Of a stretch of DNA of 64,000 nt, positions 11,500 to 22,945 are shown in pieces. Source of the DNA: Gongronella butleri. Its lineage: Eukaryota > Mucoromycota > Mucoromycetes > Mucorales > Cunninghamellaceae. Below the pieces are notes generated by a model. The model did no database searches. It was not told the origin of the DNA and saw only the letters and a list, made by a program, of their open reading frames with translations. Location of the stretch: positions 204,821 through 268,820 of the forward strand of contig JAIWZP010000043.1 in the NCBI GenBank assembly GCA_025201375.1. The letters run 5' to 3'. Made by a program: the position numbers and the translations under genes. Within the stretch, counting starts at the first letter, position 1. The number at the start of each line of letters is the position of its first letter.

Positions 11500-12015
11500 G
11501 CGAAGCTCGTTTTTTTTTTTTTCGACAAGCACGCACGATGGCGGTATGTGCAAAATGTCCGCTCTGATAGAATGAATTTTTCAGCCTCCACCTTTTTGTG
11601 TCTAAGAACATGCGTCGCCAAGCAATTGAATTTCATGTCTTGCAACCGGAGTTGTAGTAGATCTTCTTTCGTGCAGAACATCATGATCTTTAACATAAAC
11701 TCGTCCCCCAAATTGTCAAAATGCTTAACCATTGCAATCAAAATAAATAACGAGAAAAAAGACACAAAAAATAAAATTGCCCGACGCGATGCACGCCGCT
11801 CCTTCAATTTGAACAGAAACTTGTCCCCCAATTTTTTTTGGCCGGATGCACGCCGCGCTTTTTTTTTTTCGACGAGCAAGATGGCGGCGCCCGGTGAGTG
11901 CAAAATGTCCGGGCTGTTTTTGGCCGGATGCGCGCCGCACTTTTTTTTTCGACGAGCACGATGGCGGTGCCCGGTGCGTGCAAAAGTCCGGGCTGTTAGA
12001 ATGAAATTTTTTCAG
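11500..12015. repeat. Three copies of an 80-95 bp repeat unit
   Basis: Units at about 11500-11585, 11838-11916 and 11917-12015 share T-run then TCGAC(A/G)AGCA, GATGGCGG, GTGCAAAA(TG)TCCG, and in two copies TAGAATGAA with a T-run and CAG. The last two are directly adjacent, and the first is separated by an F-box-like minus-strand segment. This is probably a locally amplified fragment of one element or gene. Confidence 0.65.
11541..11732 (-). pseudogene. F-box-like fragment, probable gene remnant
   Basis: From an ATG at 11732 the minus strand reads MVKHFDNLGDEFMLKIMMF, then KEDLLQLRLQDMKFNCLATH. This fits the F-box pattern of a short L/F-x-x-L-x-D-E helix, I-x-x-x-hydrophobic, then (K)EDLL-x-L-R and (K)FN-x-L-A. 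After about 60 residues it runs into repeat sequence and a T-tract, with no recognisable substrate-binding domain. About 110 bases upstream on the same strand, near 11790-11840, KLGDKFLFKLKE looks like a second partial copy. F-box proteins recruit substrates to SCF ubiquitin ligases. I treat this as a broken copy, but it could be an exon of a gene I failed to assemble. Confidence 0.35.
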
Positions 12016-12507
12016 CGAGCGATGCGCAACTGGCTTCCTCTCGTCAGTTTTGGAACATGGGCTTAAAGGCCAATTATAAACATGCAATGAAGATACAACG
12101 TGAAGGGATCGATGGAGACAAAAAAAAATTGGTCAACTCGCTCAAAAACCTACTTTGCATAGATGGTGCAAATTTGGAGTCTGTGCCGTGAACACAGAGC
12201 AATAAAAATCGCAGTTTCTGTAAAGTTTTGTAAACTATATAATCGCGATCAAAGATTTTAATGGAAAAGTGAATTTTCTTTGGGAGTTTTAGCCATCCAT
12301 CGATGAAACTGCAGGTCTCATTCGATAGAGATGCGATAGATGCTTTTGACACACTAAAAGCGCCGTGTGTTGTTCAATCAATTGCCGAGAATATCGAGGT
12401 TGAAAAAATTGTAATGTTTGAACGACGTTCACATGCGTACAAAGGTCATGCATCGTCGGCCAAACAAACATTCCAGAAATGACATCCGAGCGTGTCTCTT
12501 TCGAATG
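12016..12507. other. Gene-poor DNA next to F-box-like repeats
   Basis: No supportable gene. Minus-strand frames at 12352-12074 and 12471-12289 look slightly protein-like and overlap in different frames, as expected for a decayed coding region. I cannot join them into a gene. Confidence 0.4.
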
Positions 12508-12760
12508 GTTCCTGTTTCATCCCGATCCACAAGATATTTCGAGAGTCCACCGCTGAGTTTGTGAAAATATCGATATTACGGTATTTCGGATTCATCTGCA
12601 CAACCCACAACGACTCAAGCACTCAACCCACCTCGGGTTTTCAATTTTCAACTCCTCCATCATCATGGTCCATCACGTTGAAAAAGGCGCCACAAAATGG
12701 CCTAACATCATACTGTGATCAACCAGCCTTCCAGACCATCCACTTACCACCGGTATTATG
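12508..12760. repeat. Diverged dispersed repeat, partner near 47.2 kb
   Basis: Matches 47158-47355 in the same orientation through TTTCATCCCGATC, GGATTCATCTGCACA, ACCTC.GGTTTT and AAATGGCCTAA, with weak similarity between them. The two copies are about 34.6 kb apart. No protein domain is recognised. Confidence 0.5.
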
Positions 12761-13102
12761 CTACAGTAATGTACAGTATGCTTTGCAGTGGTGTTGTTTA
12801 ACTTTGCGTTATTACTGTATTGGTGAAAATCATCATCTACAGCTTTTTTTGGGATTTCACTACAACCGTCTAAGCGTCTATGGTCTATCTCATTGACCTC
12901 TACCCGCCTTTTTTTTGAACACACACCATGCCCCCGAAATATCAAAGTCGTCGTGGCTGTTGCGTTTTGCCCCCTCCTGATCCAAGCATTACTGTATTTT
13001 ATCCCAAAACACGAAAAAACGCGTACTAGCGCGCGGGTGAAGAGATCAGCAACATTTTGTCTCATACTGTAGTGCGGCAACGGCTGAGCGTCCCGGCTCA
13101 TG

Positions 13103-13201
13103 AGTCACCTCAAATGAATTGATGGTCAAGCGTGGAAAAACATAAAGCGCTTGTACAGTAGATTGGGGATATCGCTTCGAGTTTTTGGTGAGTTATTAGC
13201 C
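13103..13201. repeat. Local diverged repeat, copy 1
   Basis: Shares AGTCACCTCAAATGAAT, then GG.AAAAACAT.AA.CGCTTG, and an ending of ATATCGCTTCGAG or GAGATCTCGGCGAG with GAGTT, with the segment at 13461-13560. On the minus strand both copies read a short peptide ending in a similar H-Q/R-F-I before a stop. Confidence 0.5.
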
Positions 13202-13460
13202 TTGAGGAGTCATTTTGGTCCAGGTTAGGCCCTGATGTACATGTTATGAAAAATTGAATGTTCTCAAGGCTCAGTGATCCGATCTCTGAAAAAAGACTTG
13301 GCATCGCCGGCTTTTTGTGTTAAGCATCCTGTAGCTCAAATATAGGACCCGATGAACAAGATCCGCAGGACGCGCCCAGCAAAAAAGGGAGGTATGATAA
13401 GGGTCTGTCCATTTTGGTACCGTACGCTAATAAAGCAGCCCAACGTATCGACGCGCAAGT

Positions 13461-13560
13461 CACCTCAAATGAATCTGTGAACTGTGATCAAAGACGGTAA
13501 AAACATTAAATCGCTTGCGTTTTGGAGACATTGCATTGAGATCTCGGCGAGTTGGTGTGC
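13461..13560. repeat. Local diverged repeat, copy 2
   Basis: Partner of 13103-13201, offset about 358 bp in direct orientation. The spacing could reflect an old tandem duplication. Confidence 0.5.
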
Positions 13561-13857
13561 AAATACTCTGAAATTCGCATTTTCAATGTTGGTTTGGCAG
13601 ACATGATACTCGGTCGGCTCTGCTTGCCTGTCCATATTCACAAATATGAGGTTCCGCAAGCGTGAAAAAAAATCAGTCAAGATCTCAGCAAGTGCCCGAA
13701 AAATGCACAAAAGCACGAATTTCGTCCGTTTTGAATTTTTGCACACAAATAAAGCGTTTGATCTGTTCATGTTTTGATCTCAGTGGACATAAACTGACGC
13801 GTGCTATTAATGCAATGCATGAGGCATAGCGACACAAAAAAGGTACACATTTACCTT

Positions 13858-14155
13858 TTAAACACCAAAGAGTGTGATTTTCAGACATTGACGGCCTGCT
13901 GTGCCTCCAGATTTTTTTTTTTTTTTTTTTTTACAGTCTACTTACCCGCCAACGAAAATTGTTCACAGGTTAGTCTCTGGCCCAATGCTCAAGACGAATC
14001 TGCCCGATTTTTTTGACTCAAGTATGCCAAGAACCTCCTATTGTACTATTTTGCATTTTTCTCGCCTTTTGAAAGGTCGGTCCCGCTCAAAAATAGCTGC
14101 ATAGCGTTTAGCGCAAAATTTCCAACAAAAAAAAACATGGCCGAGGTCAGATGTT
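13858..14155. repeat. Diverged dispersed repeat, copy 2 (partner near 8.7 kb)
   Basis: Partner of 8658-8945, same orientation, about 5.2 kb apart. This copy has a longer internal T-run (about 21 T against 8) before ACAG. Confidence 0.6.
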
Positions 14156-15025
14156 AAAGATTTGTGCGCCACCAAAATCCGCAATTTCTCGCCATCGCGT
14201 CCAATCGCTTTCAAACACATTTCTGACCTTGCAATTCTTTATAAAATGATTTCAGCTCACTCTCTAGAGCCAAATGGGTCAAAAAACGACGATAATTTTC
14301 TTGAAATGCATGTACAAATGGAATCAAATTCCTAATTTTTCATGCTACGGCCATACGATTCTGAAAGCGCCAGATCCCGTCCGATCTCTGCAGCGATCCA
14401 GGATACGGCCTGGTTAGTACTGTGGTGAGAGATCACACGGGAATACCAGGTGCTGTAGTGCTTCTTCTTTTTTTGCCTCAAAATGCTCGATGAGTTTTTT
14501 TTTTATCATGATTTTGTGTAGATGTGCCGTATGTTTGGATGACGTGAGTTGTGTTTCTCTATTTTTTTGCACTTGCCACTCGAAGTGACAAGAGAAGCAC
14601 TCACTCCGCGGAACCAATATGGCGGACTTTGTCATTGGCATTTCCAAACCTGTCAGGTGACAAAAGAGACGAAAAAAAAGGAACCAAGCGGGCTGTGATT
14701 CCACGACGCCACTATTTTTGTGAGGAGAGAAAGGGGCACAGACAATCCATTGAGAAAAAAAAAAAAAAAAGGGTGGCGAGGACACAGATGACGGAAATAA
14801 GCAGATGACGTCGGTGGGAAGAGAGGGCCGCTGCGTGCCGCAGCGCATAGCCTCCCTGTTGGTCGTCGAGATTGAGCGGCGTCGATCACTTTCCGTTGAG
14901 CAATGGAGAGCGGTGCCGCTTGCAAATTGTGCACGTGCGCACTACCAAAAACGCCCATGCTCGCCTCATTTTTGCATCATCGCGCCATACACGAGGTGTG
15001 ACCAAGGGCGCGCCCGCGCGCAATG

Positions 15026-15063
<38 letters not shown>

Positions 15064-16334
15064 GGACCTGGGCACCAGGGTTTAGAAATTGTATGCTTAG
15101 TGATGAATGTAAAGACACCGCAAATCTTAAAAAAAATCTTGATGCATGGATTCTGGTCCAATCTCGAGGACGGGGTTGATCGACCCAGATCAACGGCACG
15201 TCGCATTGACTGGCTCATGAACTCTGGGACACCGCATGGATGTGGTTTGACGGGTAAGTCCGTTCATGGTTGAGGTGACAACAGTTTGGCACGCCTTTTA
15301 TCAAAAATTTAAAAACTTGGGGCTGATGGACACAGCCTCACGTTGTTGTTGTCAGGGGTGTGTCAACAAGATAAATGAAGGGGATGCTGAAAAAAGCATG
15401 ATGATGCGATAGAAATGGTGGCACCACTAGGTTTTTCTTTTTACACACGATTCACGGGGGGAAAAGAAAATAATGGTTGTGAGCCATCATGACTTGCCAT
15501 TTCTGCATTAGGCTGCGAAAATTTCTAGGTGCTCGTGATTTCGGTAACACACGATGTCACTGGTGCGACGGACGGCGGCCAGCCAACTGGCTCGCGCCCC
15601 CCCCTCAAAAGAACAAAATGACATCCGTTCTCCCCCCCTCTCGCTCGTCTCCCGATCCCTGTGAGGCGATCGTCCAAAAAAAAAAAGGTTTCTTCGGCAT
15701 GGGCGAGCATCAAGGTCGCTCCGGTTGACAAAACAAAGACACAATTTTTTTTGGGGTGCACCACGAATACAAAGCATGATTTCTCTCCACTCACTGAAGA
15801 AAAATAACCCCCCCCCACTGATCGCACGGGAAGTGGAAGGCGTGAAAATGCATGCAAGAAAGCAAGAAATGGAAAAAAGGGGGTGCAAGTAAGGGTTGTT
15901 TTGTCATCGTTCTTTGGGGTTTCTCATCGCGGACCCATTTGGTGCACAGACACACGGGTAAGGTTGCTTTTCAAGGCACAATGCAAGGAATTGATCTAAC
16001 ACGTTTTGATTCTTGGTGAATTGTGAGACGCGAAAGCAAAAAGAGATGGTGTTTGTGTGGTTCAAGATTGAGAAATGCAACCTACAAAGCGCACCTACAC
16101 ACTCGCACCGCCCTGTCTTGGCCCTTTTTCATTAATTAGCCTGTTTTGAGTCTCAGCTGCCTGGCTGGAATAAAAAGGGAAGCTTGGGGGGTCCAAGGGC
16201 AATCAATTGACATCTGCTCCGTCCAGTTTTTTTTTTCTTGGCCACATCATCCTATTTTTCTTTCTTCTTCTTCTTCCTGTTCTTCCTTAACCTTTTTATT
16301 TTTTTCGCTTTCTCGTTTTGCTTTCTCACTATCC
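14156..16334. other. Gene-poor stretch and zinc-finger gene promoter
   Basis: No gene found. It contains a run of about 36 T at 15027-15062 and several A-runs. The last few hundred bases should contain the promoter of the C2H2 gene at 16335; AATAAAAAGG near 16170 is a TATA-like candidate. Confidence 0.5.
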
Positions 16335-17236
16335 ATGGCTTCGAATGAAACTATTTTTTCAATCCGAGATGCTCGTGGCCGGCAATGCAGCCTTTTGAAT
16401 GAGGAAGATGCCACGCCATCCATCCACCAGATGCCAGCCTCTGGTACGCCACCGACCAAGCGCCGCTACTTGTGTCAAGAGCCCGGATGCAACAAGAGCT
16501 TCACTACAAGGTACACAAACTCTCAAAAAAAAAAAAAAAAAAAAAAAAACTAAAATTGGCTATTTTTTTGTTTTTTTGTTTTTTTTTTGTGGCTGTCAGT
16601 GGCCATTTGGCTCGTCATAATCGCATCCATACTGGCGAAAAGAATTTCCATTGTATATACCCTGGCTGCATTTCGCGGTTCTCGCGGCAGGACAACATGA
16701 TGCAGCACTATCGCACGCATCTGTCACCCAAGAGCAAGCGGCACCCATACCATCAGCAATATACGCATCACCAGCAGCAAGCGACCGCGTATGGCGCGCC
16801 GTATTATCGTGAAAAATACTCGCCTCAATTGCATCGACACACACATTTCCATTCGGACAAGGCACATCCGTCGCCATTGTACACGCTTCACCAGGTGTGC
16901 GACCAGTCGTCTGTGCCTGTTTCGCTTGCGTCGTCCGTGTCGACGGCGTCTGTGGCCGGCACAACGCCGCCACCGACGCCGCCGCCCTTTGCGTCGCCGC
17001 GTGCCATCCAGCCAATGTCGCCACACACAGCATCCTTTGACTTTTCGTCACATTTTTCGCAACGCAAGCCGCATCCCATTGTCAACATGGACGCCACGCC
17101 ATTGCCATTGGCCCCGTACCAGCAGCGCCACCAAATCAACCCAGCTCATTTGAACCACGATTACCGAGACCCTGACCCGGCCTCTGGAGCTCAAGATCGC
17201 AGCTATCAGTTGGCCTATGTTGGCATTGACTGCTAA
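16335..17236 (+). CDS. Nrg1-like C2H2 zinc-finger regulator
   Basis: Probable DNA-binding transcription factor. There are two exons, 16335-16510 and 16600-17236, giving 270 aa. The intron splits the first zinc finger and has a long A-run after its GTACAC donor and T-runs before its CAG. The fingers lie at about residues 46-105. Finger 1 is YLCQEPGCNKSF with SGHLARHNRIH, joined by TGEKN to finger 2, FHCIYPGCISRF with SRQDNMMQHYRTH. The SGHLARHNRIHTGEKN and RFSRQDN..QHYRTH pair is the signature of fungal Nrg1/Nrg2-type repressors. The rest is Pro/Ser/Thr/His/Gln-rich and probably disordered (a PPPTPPP-like run near residue 165). The targets and repressor role are inferred from the family. Confidence 0.9.
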
Positions 17237-18561
17237 TCATCCGTCACTTCGCCACTCCCCCCAACCTCTTTCCTTCCGTAGATACCTCGTGTCAATGATT
17301 TCATTGACCTTTTTTTTTTTTTGTCTTTTTCCTTTTTTTCGTGATAAAAATGTATTTTTTTTCTCATGCCGTTGGGGGGAACGACAATTGACTGTGCGAA
17401 AAAAGGGGATCGCCTCCGAGCCATCTGAGAGGGAAATTGAGCAATAGGATGAACGGCACGCGACGAGTCAAAAGGTCCCTGACGATGTGCCACCCGAAAC
17501 ACACAAGCCAAAAAAGGGCATCAACACCGTTCGTTCGTTGAGTTTTTTTTCTTTTTTTTTTTTAGTTGCGTGTGACGGTGACACAAGTGTCCTGCCTTTT
17601 GGTACGCGCGCTTGCTGCTGAGACCTTTTGGAGAACGAAAAAAGAATAAGGGGCGGGCGGCACCTGATGGGGGTTTTGTGAAAACTGGACCCCTGATCAC
17701 CCGGGGTGCAGTTTTTTTTTTCTTTGTCTGTGTGACTATACCAAAAAAGGCGGATCCAGGTTCGCTTTCTTTGCCTTGTTTGCAAGTTTCACCCGCCCAA
17801 TGGCGTTGCTTGACGACAAAAAAGAAACAAATGGGCCCTTTTCCACAACATGTCCGCGTTTGACCCACCCCCCTTTTTTCTCGATTTTTTGGACATGCAT
17901 CTGTGCGTGTGATCCTGCTGCTGCATGGCATCACAGCGACGCGTCATGCATCGAGAAAATAGAAAAGATCGCAAAAAAAAAGGCGCGCGCGCGCGCGCGT
18001 CATGCAATGCGCGTCGTTGTGTGTGCGCCGCGCGCGATTTTCTTTTTTCGTTTTCGCCATCTCTTTCACACGGGGGCGTCGAGAAAGAGGCACGGTCGGC
18101 TCGGGCGTGCCTGTGGAAAAGCAAAAAAATGGCGCTGCCCAATCAATTGACTGCATGAATCGCTTTGTTTTGCTCACCCCATGACCGTCGACTCTTTTGA
18201 GGGAGCGGCATCTGCATCGTCAATGGGGCCATGATGCGATTAAAGTTGGTGTAACCGGCCTCCACCTTTCACGGCAGAAAAAAGAACGTTTTTTTACAAG
18301 AGCACCATGGCCATTGGGGCCATTTTTCAGCCAAAAGAATACAAAACATTGGAATATGTCGTTTAAATAGGATGCAAAAAAAAGAGGCAAGAGGAAAATG
18401 CACAATGTATGTGTAAATGGAGATGAGAAATCATGAGAGTGTGACGATGAGAGATACAAAAAAGCAAGACAACAATGATGGAGCGGGGGCAAAAAAAAAA
18501 AAAGGCAAACAAATAAGGGTGCGAAAAAAAAGAGGAACGGGGTCACCGTCAACAAGAAGTT
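17237..18561. other. Intergenic region, no gene seen
   Basis: Holds the 3' ends of the convergent zinc-finger (+) and La (-) genes. A (GC)n run lies near 17983-17998 and one GACGCGTC at 17938-17945. Frames in this stretch are dominated by K/F homopolymer codons. Confidence 0.5.
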
Positions 18562-20196
18562 CTAGGCATCCGTCTTTGCCCGCTTGACTGTGGCATCGTC
18601 GGTGTCGTTTTTGCGCTTATTGTCGCCACGGCCACGCGAGCCACCACGGCCACCACGACCACCACGACCACCACGGCCGCCACGACCACCACGACCGCCG
18701 CGTCCGCCTTTTTCGCGGTTCTTGCGCTGCTTTTCGATGAATGTATGCTCGGCTTCACCTAAGAAAAGGGAAAGGGGTAAGATGGGGGGTGGGGAGGGCA
18801 ATGCAAAATGCGCGTTTTCCCGTGATCTTTTGCAAACTCACTGGAGGCCAGGATGAACGTCAATGGCCCCAACTTGTTGTCCTGCAGGGTCGCGAAGAAT
18901 TGGTCAGGCGTGGTGCCATGACGCAGCTGTACGACGCCGCTCTGCGCAGTCAGAAACTCGAATCGTCCCACCATGTCCTTGTGACGTTCCTGCAGCAAGT
19001 CCTGGAAGAGGAAAAAAAAAAGGAGGCACGTTTGAGTCTCTCAGTCCTCCAAATATATTTTTTTTGAACCCACCTTGACATCGCCGGAGGATTGCTTGTC
19101 GTCACTGGTAAACTCGACAAAATAGTCGCGCGGCTTCTTGTTGGTATTGACCTCGGGGGTCTTCCAGGCCACACCGTCGTACTTTTCCTTTGCCTTCATG
19201 TCAATGTACTCGCGCCTGCAAAAAAAAAGAAAAAAAATGAATTGGAGCCATTGTTTCCATGCCAATTCGCTTGTTTGGACGACGCAAGGGAGAAACTTAC
19301 TTGATCATCAACTCCAATGGCTCGTCCTTGAACGTGAGCGACGCGGCGGCGGCGGCAGAAGCCACGTCGGGTGTTTCAAACTCGACAAACACGCTGCCCT
19401 GAAAAGAATACGACGCGTCAGAGGGTATTTTTTCGTTTTTTTTCTTTTCTTTCTTATTTTAATACCTTGAATGCCTTGTTGTCCTCGCGACGGTGCTTGA
19501 CACGCAGCACACGTCCGAATTGCTTGAACAATTCCATCAAGTCGTCACGCGAGGGCTCGGGCGTCAAAGGGAAGCCTTTCTGTCAGACACAAAAAGAAAA
19601 AAATATATTGCAAAATGAGTCATTGCGCTATTTCTTGTGGTTCTGCACGCGTCTGTGTTCCCTCCAATGGGCCAGTTGTTTGTTGGCATGCGGCAAGGAC
19701 GCGCAGCCAAGCCCACAATGGGTCATTGATCGCTCCAATGGCCCAAATGCCCGTCAAATCACGTCAATCCCTTATCTTACAGCATAAATGGAGCGCTTGT
19801 TGACCGTGTCCATGTAGTCTGAGCGAGCGTCGTCGACGACGGCGGCGGCCTCGGCAACCTCGGCGGCAGCCTTTTCTTCCTCGGCCTTTTGCGCCTCGGG
19901 ATCGGCGCGGACAGCGGTTTCATCGTCATTGACCTGGAATTTCGCGGGTGCAAGACGCGCAGCCGCAAGGATCAAGGCCACATTGCCCTCGATCAGCGTC
20001 TTGAAGCGCTTGATCATGCCGAGTTTCTTGAACGTGACCCCTAAACGTAGGAAAACAGGTGAGATCCACGCGTTTTTTGCCGTGTTTTCCGCTTACAGCC
20101 GTCATTTTGCAGAGTCAGCTCGCGGAAAAACGAGTCCTTGTCAATATTCTGCTTGCTGAAAATCTGTTCCAGCTGCTCCAAGACTTGTTGTTCCAT
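18562..20196 (-). CDS. La protein (Lhp1/SSB), RNA 3'-oligo(U) chaperone
   Basis: Binds the UUU-OH ends of new RNA polymerase III transcripts and aids tRNA maturation in the nucleus. Seven exons, read downward: 20196-20097, 20040-19781, 19579-19466, 19398-19301, 19215-19074, 19001-18842, 18758-18562; 356 aa. A winged-helix La motif occupies about residues 1-90 (QNIDKDSFFRELTLQNDGWV, FKKLGMIKRF). RRM1 follows with RNP2-like SIYAKGFP and RNP1-like KGSVFVEF. A second RRM-like region spans about 230-290. The C-terminus has about seven RGG units, then a basic stretch (NKRKND, VKRAKTDA) likely to serve as a nuclear signal. The RGG tail is typical of fungal and animal La. It starts only 171 bp from the divergent exchanger gene, so the two may share regulatory DNA. 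Confidence 0.93.
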
Positions 20197-20367
20197 TAAA
20201 AGTGCACAAATGAGAGAAAACGAAGAAAAATCACGGAAATGTCAAGCCGACAGCAAAAAAAAAGATGATCGGGGTTTGAATTTGTCGGCATACAGACGGG
20301 CGCGCGCGCCGCCACCCTTTTTCATTGTTCCTCTTCCGTCGATTTTTTTTTTTTTTACTACTTTTGC
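20197..20367. promoter_or_regulatory. 171-bp divergent promoter, La / cation exchanger
   Basis: Both start codons face away from this short interval, so it must hold both core promoters and 5' UTRs. It has a T-run at about 20343-20356 close to the exchanger start and a (GC)n-like patch near 20300. No clear TATA box is visible. Confidence 0.6.
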
Positions 20368-22851
20368 ATGGCTTTAGGACGCACAACAGTCCTTTTGCTA
20401 GCGTCGCTTGTTATTGTTGGCCTAGTGAAGCAAGCGTGGGTGCAACAGGAGGTCAGGCATGCTCTTGTGAAGCGCAGTGTCAGTTGTGATGAAGTGCTTG
20501 CGCAGCCTTTTGGCGAGCAGTGCGCTTTTGCCTTGGCACACTGCTCGGGCGCCACCCCTGGCCTCTTTGACTATATCACGACATACTACTGCGCCTCTGC
20601 CGTTGGCCGCGTGTTTTTCTTTGCTCTCATGGTATGTCTGGTCCTAATTTTTAAAAGGACCCGAGCGCGCTCACTCGTGTTTTTTTTTTTTTTTTTATCT
20701 TTTTCTCTTCCTAGTGTGTCTGGCTGTTGTTTCTCTTTGGCTTTGTCGGCATTGCCGCGTCAGATTTCTTCTGCCCCAACTTGCAGACGATCGCCACCAT
20801 GCTGCATCTTCCAGAGACACTGGTAAACATCTTTTACGGCCAATTGATCCCTTGGCTCATCAATTTTTTTATTCCATTTTATTCTTTCTTAGACAGGCGT
20901 GACTTTCTTGGCACTTGGCAATGGCAGCCCTGATCTGTTCTCCACTTTCAGCGCCATGCAGGCCGATTTGGGCTCGTTGGCGCTTGGTGAGCTCATTGGC
21001 GCCGCTTCGTTTATTGTCAGCATTGTCGCAGGGTATGCAGCGTGCCATTGAGGCAATTCTTTTGTCCTAATTTCACTTGTTTCTTTAGGACGATGTGCGT
21101 GGTCAAGCCGTTCAGGGCGGTGAAACACAGCTTTTTGCGCGACGTGACCTTTTTTATGCTTGCTGTTGTCACTGTCGTGGCCATTGCGCACGATGGACAC
21201 ATCCATCTGTACGAGGCCATTCTTCTCATCGCTCTTTACCTCGTCTACGTCGTTGTTGTCGTTGCTGGCACGTACATCATGAACCGCAGGTCACATCATT
21301 TGCAGCTCATGCAACGCGCACGCGCAGAATATGAAGACACGGGTGCAGACGTCGAACAGCTGCTGCAAAGCCAGGAATCCGACAGTAAAACACAAAAAAA
21401 AAAAAAAGGAGGTGCTTTACCGGGGACTGGTTGGCTGAATTGCTCATTTTAGATGAGATGGACGACGAATTGTACACTTACGACGAGTCATTGGATCCTG
21501 ACGCCGCCGCTCAAAAGTTCAGGATACGCACTTCGCTGTTTTCCGCTATGGAGGTACAAATATCAAAAAAAAAAAAAAAAAAAAAAAAGCGACTGGGAGA
21601 GAGAAATTCACGCGAAACTGGGTTTTGATTTAGTTTCAAGACGTGGTTCAATCGCTGCGCAAGGTTCGCGGGCGACGCAAGCGACAACACCAGCGGCACA
21701 CCGAGCCTGCTGAGCCATCACCCGTGCAAAATGTGGTTTTGACAACATTAGACGGCCATGAAGAGTCGGAAGTGCCCTTGCGATCGCCGCCGTCGCCATC
21801 GCCGTCATCGTGGCTGTTCCGTGCTGCGCCATCGAGGCGGCGGTGGTGGCGTGACCAGCTTGTGATACATCTTTTCCCATCATTGCGGCATTGGCGCGAG
21901 AAGAAGCGGTTCAGCAAAGGCACCGCAGTCGTTTCTGTGCCTGCGCTCTTTTTACTCGTTGCCACGCTGCCTGTTGTCCAGCCACACGCGATCAAACACA
22001 TTGCGCTCGCCGACAAGGATACCCACCACCACGCGCCGGAAAACGACCTCATGGATCTGCCCGACGACGACGACGATGCATTCAATGAGGATGATGAGGA
22101 CGACATGTTGGACGGCAGCCTAGCGCATGCTGGCTCGTGGTGCCGGTGGTTGACGGCGATGCATTGCGTCACAAGCCCATTACTTCTGCATCTGATTTTA
22201 ATGCGCGAGGGTGTGTTTTCGGCCGTCTTTATACCCGTCACGCTCGGCGTGGGCGCGCTCGTTGCTTGCGCGTTGCTGGCCACCACAAGTGACAACCACC
22301 AGCCGCGCCTGTACTGGATGATGGCGTTTACAGGCTTTGTCATGGCCGTTGCGTGGATCTTTATCATTGCCAACGAAGTTGTCAGCGTGCTGCGCACCGT
22401 CGGCATGGCCATTGGCGTCAGCGAAGCCATCCTGGGTCTCACCATCTTTGCCCTCGGCAACAGTCTCGGTGATTTCGTTGCAAACGTCACCATGGCAAGA
22501 CTCGGCTATCCGCTCATGGCAATGAGTGCCTGCTACGGCGGCCCTTTGCTCAGTAAATCTCAAAAAATCACGCAAAAAGCGCCTTTTTTTAACGCTTTTT
22601 TATCATTAGATCTCTTGCTTGGCATTGGTCTTGGCGTGACCATGGTGATCTGGCAGCGGCAACAACCGTACGAGATCCACATGTCGCCGACGATCCTTGT
22701 TTCTGCCGTCAGCTTGTTGATCGTGCTGCTTTCGTCCCTCATCCTTGTGCCCTTGAATAACTACCGCATGACAAGGAGACTCGGCTACTTTTGGATCGCC
22801 ATCTACCTATTCACCATTGTCATCAACATCGTGGTGGAAGTCACACTATAG
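20368..22851 (+). CDS. Ca2+/cation exchanger (NCLX/CCX type)
   Basis: Multi-pass exchanger moving Ca2+ against Na+, Li+ or H+. Seven exons: 20368-20631, 20715-20822, 20893-21032, 21089-21384, 21453-21553, 21634-22552, 22610-22851; 689 aa. The alpha-1 repeat reads TFLALGNGSPDLFSTFSA (near residue 129) and the alpha-2 repeat LGNSLGDFVANVTMARLGYP (near 577), both with the acidic residues that bind Ca2+. About eleven hydrophobic segments flank a long central loop (roughly residues 250-450) that is basic, then rich in His and Asp. The N-terminus has a signal-anchor-like hydrophobic stretch followed by a Cys-containing lumenal region. The order matches SLC8B1/NCLX and fungal CCX-like proteins rather than VCX/CAX. 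The membrane (mitochondrial, ER or vacuolar) cannot be read from the sequence. Poly(A) signal AATAAA at 22858-22863. Confidence 0.92.
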
Positions 22852-22945
22852 ACGACAAATAAAAGTGCCATGATGGTCCATTTTTTGTGTGATACTGTGG
22901 TCTTTTATGTTTTCAATGAGGAATTCTTTGCAAGCAAATTTTAAG

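Noticed and set aside
11232..12066. Long open frames of 223 and 233 codons across the A70 tract
   Set aside because: Much of each is poly-Lys or poly-Phe from homopolymers plus GA-derived Arg/Glu or Ser/Leu runs. Only the short F-box-like part carries any pattern, and I list that separately.
18562..18760. A separate Arg/Gly or Val/Ala-rich small protein
   Set aside because: This is the RGG-repeat exon of the La gene read in the wrong frame.
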